From NCBI RefSeq assembly GCF_963966145.1, contig NC_091051.1, positions 22,134,001-22,198,000 of the forward strand: a stretch of DNA of 64,000 nucleotides. Direction: 5' to 3'. Every line of letters starts with the position of its first letter. Position 1 is the first letter of the stretch. Shown here piece by piece: positions 55,921-64,000 of this stretch. The notes beneath the pieces were generated by a model, which had not been told where the DNA came from, did not search any database, and saw only the letters and a program-made list of their open reading frames with translations. The position numbers and the translations under genes are program-made. The stretch is from Tenebrio molitor. Lineage: Eukaryota > Arthropoda > Insecta > Coleoptera > Tenebrionidae.

Positions 55921-56874
55921 GTAGATTTTATTTGTCTTGTTACTTTTGTTATAATAGTTACTGTTTACTGTACCGAGTTATTCATCTCCAATCAATGCTC
56001 TAGTCTGTTTCTGTTATGTTCTGTAATATAAATTCTGTATTCTGTACCCTTACTATAGTATATTGGGATATATGGTTAGGAAATGCATTATAAAAGAATC
56101 GAGAAAGAGTTTGAAAAATCGAGACGAAGTCGAGATTTTTGAACTGAACTGAACTGAACTGTTATGGCACTTAGGTACTAAACGTATATCCCATAACGTT
56201 TTTCGCACAATCGCTTATACGAAAAAAAAAATGGCTTCGAAGTAATTTTTTTGACAGGAATATTTTGTTATTAATGATTTACCTCAGTAGGTATCGGTGT
56301 CGTTATTTACTTACAGCATTAGGGTTGTTAAGTTCAACTTTCAGATTGTGTCAACAACAACTGTAGGTAAGTAGCTATAACAACACGATTGCGCGAAAAA
56401 TAAGTATATACCTTAAGTACCTACATATTTCAATATAGGTAAGTACTGTTTTTTACACTGATCATTTGTAATTTTTTTATTACGTATACAACTGACATTT
56501 AACTGACAAATAAGTGTGAACTGCCCTTTTATTTTTTATTGAATATAACCCAACTTTTGACCCGATAATTTAATTCATGTATAAAAAATCCCATAAGCCG
56601 CGATGCATTTGTCACTTTGACATCGGATAAAGTTAGCCCTAACTTTGCATCTGGATAAAATGTGCTTAAACTTCCATGGCAAACTTTTTCGAACCTGATT
56701 ATTGTTTGTTGTTATGAAAACGAACCAACATTCTTAAACATTGACACAGCTTGTAATAAATTGACATGCAAAATGGCGAATTCAATTTTTCATAATTACC
56801 TACCTATCATTATTCATTAAATTATCTCATCGAATTACGCTCGAGGTTTTTTTCGTCCAGGATAAAATTTCATT

Positions 56875-57055
56875 TTTTAAACTCTAATTTGGTTTCTTTT
56901 TGGTAAATTGACTCCACAAACCACCAGATAAAAAAACTCGTCCTTCGGACTCGTTTCTTTATCGGGTGGTTTGTGTCGTCAATTTACCAAGCAACCAAAT
57001 TATCGTAAAAAAATTCAATTTTATCCGGACAAAAAAAGACCTCTCGTGTAATTAC
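56875..57055. repeat. Large hairpin inside the hAT element
   Basis: Arms with TGGTAAATTGAC and AACCACC(A/C)GATAAA face the centre ACTCGTCCTTCGGACTCGT. Same class as 39290-39452. Confidence 0.75.
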
Positions 57056-57559
57056 AGTCGATAATGCCATTTCCCTGCTTTTTTGATGTCACAAGAAAAA
57101 CTTCAAAGTGATTTTTAATAATTGTCACTTATTAATGACACTAATGGTTGGTTTACATTATTTTTTTTTAGAAATGTCAAACAAATGTTGGCCAAGATTC
57201 CGTGTCCGGAATAGTACCATACCTTTTTGAATTGAATAAAATTTTTAATCTCAATTATTCGAATAATGTAATAATCTGAATATTAAAATAATTACTCCAA
57301 TTGTTGAATAATTAAAAATATCCGAATTATTCGAATACCAAAATCCAAGAAAGTCCCAGCCTTAGTCTAGATACCTAGTATTCTGTATTGTACTTGTATA
57401 ATGTAGGTATTTGTCATTGAAGGCCAACAGAATATTTCTCTTGTGAATAACCCGACCGTTAATTCACCGAGCGAGAGAGGATGTGGCAATGGAAACATGC
57501 AACGTAATAAAAAACATGATATGACGGTCGGTCGCACACTCGCAGTCCCGCACATTACT

Positions 57560-57661
57560 CTCAAAACCTTGTGTTAGAACGCCTCGTTGCTGACAGTGTT
57601 TGCAGCGTCGTCTTATTTTCTTTTACATTAAGGTGAAACTTTTAAGAAGTACACTTAAATA
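57560..57661 (+). promoter_or_regulatory. Candidate GST promoter / untranslated first exon
   Basis: The ATG exon of the GST is preceded by an acceptor (TTTCATTTGCAG, ending 58949), so an upstream non-coding exon is expected. The sequence TTAAATAG|GTAAGG near 57661 is a good donor, and 57540-57660 is GC-richer than its surroundings. Transcript data would be needed; other donors are possible. Confidence 0.3.
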
Positions 57662-58955
57662 GGTAAGGTATCACTTTACAACAATTTTATCGGGGAATGA
57701 AATATTTTTTTCCACTTAGTTAACGGTGTGTTTGCTGTGTCGCGTTACTTTTCATTAAAGAAGTTGCTTACATATTTGCGCATCCCGTACCTACATCTTA
57801 CGTTGTAATTTGTAGATGTAGGTACTATAATTTTTTCCACGCGATATTTAAAGTAAAATCATACAACTTCTACAATGTAGTGTTTTCAACCAACTGTTGT
57901 TTGGAAAATCTGGAAATATTTTATGCTATTGTTAAAAAAGTAACACCTACTGTCATTGGCTGAAGGACAAAATCAATGTATTAGGTAATAAGCTTTAGAA
58001 GCGCTATCTCGTGTCTTTAAATTTACCTAACTGTCCATAGACTAAGAAGGATTTTGTGTTTTTAAGTCATACCGACTAAAGGCAATCTGTTTTTGTAAAT
58101 ATTTTTTAGCGCAAGATTAAGTGTTTATGTGAACTTTTTTTTAAATAGACCTCACACACTATTACTGGGTTGTCATTATGTCATCACAACATTGAGTGAA
58201 CACGAGTTTCATGTTGAATATAATTCATTGTCGTCTTATCTGACATGGCATTATTTATTTATACCGAACCCCAGTTTCTCTTTTAAAATTCCACTTTTTG
58301 TGATGAAAATAATAATAAGTGATTCATCACAAATGGACACCGAAAATAAGTTAGTTGAAGTTGAGAAAACCTAGTAGATCAACATAAAACATTAAATAGG
58401 TACTTATTATTTACAACTACTGAACATTACATACAATCTTTTTTAATTATTATTAAAATTATTTTTATTATTAATTGATTCCGCTTTATTATCTGAAATT
58501 TTTGTACTTATTGTAAAACAAAAATATTATGTAATTTACTTAATCTAAAAATATAAATATCTTTTTTAATAGTTGTTGAAAACATAACTATGTAATTACT
58601 GTAGCATTCAGATGTTTTTACTTACTTTTACCTATTTTTAGGCAAATACATATTTACTTTTTTTACTTTTAAATATTACTCATAGATACCTAAGTTATTT
58701 GTTAGGAGGTACCATATATTTTGAAGAAATACAAGTATGGGAAAATAGCAGTTTCGCTCTACAAGAAATGCCGATGATGTGACACTTGTACAATTCTAGA
58801 TAAATTATTGTTAAACGAATAAAACAATAATTATTTCCTATTCGTAGTGTTGGGAAATTTCCATTACACATAAAAAACCATCAATCCTTGAGCGTTCTTA
58901 AAGAATTTTATTTTACATTGTTGTGTCTAAATGTAATTTTCATTTGCAGCACAAT
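57662..58955. other. Probable first intron of the GST gene
   Basis: AT-rich, no other gene. The 3' end has the acceptor at 58949. An 81-codon ORF at 58129 shows no domain. Confidence 0.45.
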
Positions 58956-60023
58956 ATGCCTATTGATTTGTACTACCTTCCTGGAAGTGCCCCTTGTAGA
59001 GCCGTTCTTTTAGCGGCCAAGGCTGTAGGAGTCGATTTAAATCTAAAACTTACGGATCTAATGAAAGGCGAACACCTCACACCCGAGTTTATTAAGGTAA
59101 GTTGCCGTACAATCGGTGTGATGGTATAAGAATACGGTTCCATTGACCTTGTAGACTCTATTAATAAAAGACTTCAAAAAGAAAGAATGTTTGTTACATG
59201 TGATCACGAAATAACGTTATACGCTTCTTATTATAGCTCGATAGGGTTTCATCGGATACGATTTTTATTGGCTTAGCTTCAAATGTATTTATTGGTATTT
59301 TTTTATTGATTGTAACTGACCTTCTTTCAGTTGCTTGCTTAAATTTAAAAATGAAAATAATAATCTTATGAAACTTGCTAAATAATTCAAGTCCAGTTTT
59401 GTAGACGAGAGATCAAAATTTCAGTAGAAGTAATATTTGATTTTGTTAACAGATCAATCCACAACATACAATACCGACTTTGGTGGACAATGGTTTTGCA
59501 CTTTGGGAAAGCAGAGCAATTATGACATACTTGGCTGACCAGTATGGGAAAAACGACTCTCTCTATCCCAAGGACCCCAAAAAGCGCGCTCTTGTCGATC
59601 AAAGACTTTATTTTGACATTGGAACATTATATGCTAGATTTGCTGATTACTACGTATGATGCTGCATCACTATTGATGAGGTAAAATTGTGTTAATTATT
59701 ATTGCTATTTATAGTATCCTGTTGTATTCGGTGGAGCTGACTATGACCCAGCAAAACTTGAAAAAATTAAGGATGCTTTCCAGTTTTTCGACGTTTTCTT
59801 AAAGGACCAGGAATTTGTTTCTGGAAATCAACTTACTCTTGCTGACTTGTCTCTCCTTGCTACTGTAACTACTTTTGAAGCTGTAAACTTCGATTTATCG
59901 CCATACAAAAATGTGACTAGTTGGCTGGCTAGAGCTAAAGCCGCAGCACCTGACTACGAAGAAGCAAACGGAAAAGGCGTTATAATTTTCCAACAAATGG
60001 TTGAAAATTTAACCAAGAAATAA
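58956..60023 (+). CDS. GSTD: Delta-class glutathione S-transferase, 216 aa
   Basis: Coding exons 58956-59096 (47 codons), 59453-59653 (67) and 59715-60023 (102 plus stop) join at GT-AG introns of phase 0. The protein is cytosolic and conjugates glutathione to electrophiles (detoxification, insecticide and oxidative-stress metabolism). The thioredoxin-like N-terminal domain has the catalytic Ser11 in LPGSAPCRA, H52 and the cis-proline P55 in HTIPTL, and E66-S67 in WESRAI, all glutathione contacts. The helical C-terminal domain has FVSGNQLTLADL, the conserved N-capping/hydrophobic staple region. Length and intron-poor layout fit the delta class. All key residues are present, so it should be functional. 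Which delta paralogue it is cannot be told from one locus. Confidence 0.97.
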
Positions 60024-60031
60024 TTTCTTGA

Positions 60032-60037
60032 AATAAA
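60032..60037 (+). terminator. Polyadenylation signal of the GST
   Basis: AATAAA 9 bp after the stop codon; very close, so a second signal (AATAAA at 60148-60153) may be used instead. Confidence 0.5.
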
Positions 60038-60205
60038 AACATCTTGATACATATATTAGGTATTACGTATATAATTAATAATTAATTTACAAATGTTAAA
60101 TTTGTTTTGGTAAATATTTTTCTTACTCGTTATTTTTTAATTCAAATAATAAATAGAATGATCTGATTTCACAGCTGGCGTTTTTGTTCATAGCAAATGT
60201 TAATA

Positions 60206-60512
60206 CCGTGAGATCATTTACAATTAAAGTTGGCTATGACTTTAAAAGTAGATTGCCAACACCATTGACATATTGATTTGGTTTGTCAAAGTGGCGCTTC
60301 AAAATTCAATACAGAATAGGAAACTGCGACTACTGCGAGTTAACAGTTGTATTAAACACCTGACTTGGATACAACTGTTAACTCGCCGTTTCATATTTTG
60401 TATTGAATTTTAAACCGTCATTTTGACAATTCAAATCAAGGTGTCAGTGGTGTTGCCAATATAATTTTAAAATCATAACCTCCTTTAATTATAAATTTAA
60501 ATGATCACACGG
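60206..60512. repeat. Palindromic MITE, 307 bp, TA-flanked
   Basis: Inverted ends CCGTGAGATCATTT / AAATGATCACACGG. Arms extend nearly to the centre, with GAGTTAACAGTTGTAT inverted at 60339-60384. TA on both sides. Confidence 0.8.
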
Positions 60513-60908
60513 TATGTACTATCCGTTTTTTAAACTCCCGCACTGTCAAAGTTTTTGCAAGTTGCCACACTGCCGTTCTGAGATTAGTATTTTACTTTAA
60601 CGTTGGCGCAAAAATTTGAAATTTTAAATTTGAAGTAAGGTTTAATACATTTTTGACTTTTTCATTTTGGTTCGCTTTCATTCATTGAAACTATTGAAAG
60701 TATGTATTACTTACACGAAATGACTGAACATGGAGAAGATATGAAACGTAAAAGAATACTGTTAACGGCCAGAGAGAACCGGGGAATTGTTAATTATTGT
60801 TTGGAAAGAAGAGAATTAACTCCATTAATATAATCAAACTTTTCTTGTTGGCGTTTTTATAACTAGATTTTGTGTACAGGCAACTGAACACGTATGTCAC
60901 CACAGGTA

Positions 60909-61122
60909 CAGTTAGAGACACGGAATTTCGGGCATCACTGTCAATATACTATTAAAAAATGTAAAATAGGCTTTACCTACTTTATTAACCTCAATGATTA
61001 ACCTGCGATTGACGTGAACAGAAAATAAATTCCAAAATTTGACTTTTGAATGTAACGTTGACCATAAAGAGTAATTTTGAAGTGACAGAAAAATGATGCC
61101 CGAAATTACGTGTCCTTTACTG
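60909..61122. repeat. Nested TA-flanked MITE, 214 bp
   Basis: Inverted ends CAGT...GACACG.AATTTCGGGCATCA; TA on both sides. Layout like 38279-38682. Confidence 0.8.
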
Positions 61123-61138
61123 TACACTCAAAAAAAAG

Positions 61139-61424
61139 GTAATTGTTCACTTTAACTACGTCTGGAATTTTCGCGTTTTTTCTGGCTAGACAGCCTCAGG
61201 GCGTCCTCCTAGATCGTTTCCCACCATTCAAACCTTGTGCAAATGCCTTTTTTTCTCTCTTGTTGTGTTTCAAGGTCGCGCCAATGTCTTAGTATAACTA
61301 AAGGGTAAGGAAAATTCATTTGCACAAGGTTTGAATGGTGGGAAACGATCTAGGAGGACGCCCTGAAGCTGTCTAGCCAGAAAAAACCGGAACATTCCAG
61401 AAGTAGTTAAAGTGAACAATGACC
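61139..61424. repeat. Long-armed MITE, copy 1
   Basis: Arms of ~125 bp (GGTAATTGTTCACTTTAACT at the left end) leave a loop of only ~40 bp. Second copy at 62353-62652. Confidence 0.88.
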
Positions 61425-61609
61425 AAAAAAAAAAATAAAAAATCTGACAGTGACAGTGCGGGAGTTTAATAAACGGATAGTATACTTAGCACGGGCTCCT
61501 AGATACATAAGAGACTCGTCTCTTATCAGCAGAGACCGGCGAAAAATGGTTAAGCGCTAGCGAATAACCCCCACCACAAGAGCCTCAGTGTCGGCGCGCT
61601 CTATTAGTG

Positions 61610-62205
61610 GAGTAAAATCGGACTGCAATTATGACTTTTATTAGTTATTCAAAGGTATAACTAAATGAGACCTATCCTATCTTGTAGAAGACATTTTGGG
61701 ACGTAAGGAATGGTCATCTACAATAGGACCGAAGTTTGAAAACGGCTTTTATAATTACGTAGTTGAGGTGTAGTCCGAAAAACTACGTTTCTAGTAACAT
61801 TTAACGCTGTGTTAATTCAACTATTGAAGCTATAATTTTGATTTTCTGTAAATTTATACTAAAAAGTACAGCGCTTCCAACAGTGAATTGAAAATTTCGC
61901 AAATATCGATAGTTTTGAAAAAAATAATTAATGAATTTCGATTAATCAAAAATCCGCATCGTAAACTTCACTCTGCTGGGACCTATGTGAAATATTGAAA
62001 ATTTCGATACACATGCAGCGAGTCAAATGTAACTAAGATATTGGAAAAGTTTAAAAATAAAGCCCGATAGCCCGTGTACTTTTTGAGAAAATATTTTTTT
62101 TATTCGACGAGCAGAAATAACCCGGAACTTTGTATTTTTGCTAAAATTTACCTAGTTTAAATGCTTTCTTCGTCATCCTCACTCTCATACAAACAAGAAA
62201 CATTG
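61610..62205 (-). repeat. Further copy of the Cys-rich gene 3' module
   Basis: Matches 24260-25040 and 30660-31440 from GGAGTAAAATC to the acidic C-terminal tail (minus strand NNVSCLYESEDDEESI). It is outside any P element end that I can find, with small deletions. Confidence 0.8.
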
Positions 62206-62352
62206 TTAAATTCTGTGTTAACAAAATCAAAAATTGGTTTTACTCGTCCGAGATATAATTTTCGAATTCGCAATTGACACGCAAATAATTAATTCATTTG
62301 GCGAACTCAAAGCTACCAAGCCACTGCACTAGAGTGGTGGGAGGCGAAAACC

Positions 62353-62652
62353 GGTAATTGTTCACTTTAACTACTTCTGAAATTTTCGCGTTTTTTCTGG
62401 CTAGACAGCCTCAGGGCGTCCTCCTAGATCGTGTCCCTCCATTCAAACCTTGTGCAAATGCCTTTTGTTTCTCTCTTGTTGTGTTTCAAGGTCGCGTCAA
62501 GGTCGCGCCAAGTCTTAGTATAACTAAAGGGTAAGGAAAATTTTCATTTGCACAAGGTTTGACTGGTGGGAAATGATGTAGGAGGACGTCCTGAGGCTGT
62601 CTAGCCAGAAAAAACGCGAAAATTCCAGAAGTAGTTAAAGTGAACAATTACC
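62353..62652. repeat. Long-armed MITE, copy 2
   Basis: Same family as 61139-61424, with a short internal duplication (CAAGGTCGCG twice near 62490). Confidence 0.88.
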
Positions 62653-62908
62653 CGAAAACCTTTTTCCGCCGGTCTCTGATTATCAGTCTTATCCGGCCTG
62701 TCGCATTCGTAGTTCTAAGCATTATTTTTGTTTTATAGGTGCGCCACAATACGGGGCTTATTTGTTTTACTAGTTGCTCGCCTTGCGCGAAATTATTGTT
62801 TTATAGACATTTTTTCAACATGGTATAAACACTCATCTGACACCTTTTCAACAACTTTCTTTTTTTTGTGTTAATGTTACTCGATATTTTTCTATTTTTG
62901 TGTCTCAG

Positions 62909-62994
62909 AGTATTTCACCACGAACAGGACAATGAAGTAGTGGATTTCCCGAAAGATATGAGGCCAAGATATTCTTCAAAACAAAATTTATATG
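62909..62994 (+). other. Weak candidate exon
   Basis: Acceptor-like TGTCTCAG, then an open 28-codon frame starting VFHHEQDNEVVDFPKD and a good donor (TATG|GTAGGT). No stop in that frame. No family recognised; may be chance. Confidence 0.22.
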
Positions 62995-63078
62995 GTAGGT
63001 ACCTACTTGGTAAATAAGTAAAAGAAGACACTTTTTCTAGTTTTTCCAAAGAACTACCTATCTTGCAATGTGACTGAA

Positions 63079-63305
63079 ATACCGGGTGATCAAGAAGGAC
63101 TGTTTAAGTTGGCAATACAATTAAGAAATTTTTTATTTATAACACTGTAACTGGATATGTTTTGTTGGTTTATTTGACAAATATCTGAAATAGGTATAGC
63201 ATTAACACCGACAAGCCACCAACAACCGGAAGTTACTCCTGTTATACGATTTAAAATACGATTCAGTGTTACCAACTTAAACAGTCCTTATTGATCACCC
63301 CGTAT
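63079..63305. repeat. MITE, GTGATCA family
   Basis: Inverted ends CGGG(G)TGATCA(A)...AAGGACTGTTTAAGTTGG. Resembles 6759-6948 and is repeated at 63775. Confidence 0.8.
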
Positions 63306-63774
63306 TTACATTGGTCCTTTAATTTTGGAATCTTGGTAAAATTTTACTCCTTGCATATCCTGCAGCACTCATTGTATTACTTGACTTAACACTTTTCATT
63401 AGACGGCTTGTCAGAATTTGTCTCAGGGCATATTCTGCTGCTTTGGAATCTGTTAGGTCATTTGAACCACCTCGAAGTCGAACATTTGAAAATATAGATT
63501 CTAGTGCATCTGAACTAAAATTTCGCGTTAGAACATTAAAAAAAACTCGCTAATTAAATAATGAAAACACATATCAGTGCTTTTAGCAGTGAAGGTTAAG
63601 GTTTCTGTGGATTCTTTCGTTATTATGATGTGCTTTGTTAACTTTAGGTTGTGAATTACACGAAGTAATACAACATTTTTTCTTTGTTTGTGGCATTTTT
63701 TTAAAGTTTCGACTGCACTGTTCAAATTGACAATTTGTTATATAAAATGTCTAGGAGGTGGTGATACATAGTAC
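63306..63774. other. Gene-free stretch
   Basis: No gene recognised; a 65-codon minus-strand ORF lacks support. Confidence 0.4.
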
Positions 63775-64000
63775 GGGGTGATCAAGAAGGACTGTTTGAG
63801 TTGGTAGTACTGAATTTTATTTTTAAATGGTGTAGTAACACCGTTTAAAATTTAAATTTAAATTCTCGGTACCGCCACAATAGCGCGTCAAATGTGAAGG
63901 TAAACTCTGTCCACTCATAGATTGCTTGACATAAATGTTACTAAAAGTGTTCGCTCTACGCTACAACAAATAGATTCGGCGCGAAATTTAAAAAATGGAA
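63775..64000. repeat. MITE, GTGATCA family, cut by window end
   Basis: Starts ACGGGGTGATCAAGAAGGAC then TGTTTGAGTTGG; the other end lies beyond the window. Confidence 0.7.

Larger units (their letters stand above)
54739..57364. mobile_element. hAT transposon, 2626 bp
   Basis: Inverted ends TAAGGCTGGGA; a perfect 8-bp target duplication GTCTAGAT (54731-54738, 57365-57372). Both subterminal regions are dense in ATTCGAAT/ATTCGAATA, in tandem and inverted. It contains a transposase C-terminal relic (55600-55920), a (GAACT)4 run at 56141-56160 and a hairpin at 56875-57055. Confidence 0.93.
60519..61480. repeat. TA-flanked element with two nested MITEs
   Basis: Inverted ends CTATCCGTTT...AAACTCCCGCACTGTCA; TA at 60517-60518 and 61481-61482. 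The interior includes 60909-61122 and 61139-61424. Confidence 0.8.
61520..62695. repeat. Composite element with GAGACCGGCG ends
   Basis: CAGAGACCGGCG at 61528 and its inverse at 62676 bracket the Cys-rich 3' module (61610-62205) and the second long-armed MITE. Confidence 0.5.

Noticed and set aside
56920..56960. A bacterial-type terminator or contaminating bacterial DNA (CGTCCTTCGGACTCG stem)
   Set aside because: It sits inside a hAT element, has AT-rich arms extending much further, and belongs to a series of eukaryotic hairpin elements.

Overview
This is eukaryotic, AT-rich DNA, almost certainly from an insect. The one clearly intact host gene is a delta-class glutathione S-transferase (58956-60023). 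It has three coding exons, GT-AG introns and a conserved catalytic serine. Introns are short, and the mobile elements are typical of arthropods (P, Tc1/mariner, hAT, Gypsy, tRNA-SINE). A beetle fits the GST, but the order is inferred, not shown.

Most of the window is nested mobile DNA. 1-9 kb: the C-terminal part of a P-superfamily (THAP9-like) transposase cut by the window edge, several MITEs, two tandem duplications, a mariner relic and a solo LTR. 9-15 kb: a minus-strand non-LTR retrotransposon with a restriction-like endonuclease, broken by other insertions, then a SINE and a Jockey-like reverse transcriptase fragment. 15.5-37.6 kb: the most notable structure, two near-identical P-superfamily elements in inverted orientation. 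Copy A (15494-25191) has ~32-bp terminal inverted repeats, a 7-bp target duplication and a four-exon transposase gene that reads as 906 residues without a break. Copy B (30510-37624) lies at a different target duplication and has a frameshift and a 754-bp internal deletion. Comparing A with B gives empty-site proof for two later insertions: a 2.09-kb TG...CA element in A and a 260-bp TA-flanked MITE in B. Both copies also carry remnants of a second, Cys-rich protein of an uncharacterised family. The ~5.3 kb between A and B holds an internally deleted Tc1/mariner-like element, a three-level nest of MITEs and a second copy of the SINE.

38-43.4 kb: MITEs, hairpin elements and Tc1-like relics. 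43478-49455: a minus-strand Gypsy LTR retrotransposon with 203-bp LTRs and GTAC target duplications; its coding frames are broken and catalytic residues are changed. 49.7-57.4 kb: a foldback element, an LTR-like region, another SINE, a fourth P-like (THAP) relic with a Helitron 3' end inside it, and a 2.6-kb hAT element with a perfect 8-bp target duplication. 57.4-60.1 kb: the GST gene and its upstream region. 60.2-64 kb: a dense TA-flanked MITE cluster, another copy of a module found inside the P elements, and one weak candidate exon.

Four separate P-superfamily loci lie in 64 kb. One retains a complete-looking transposase, so the family was active recently and may still be.
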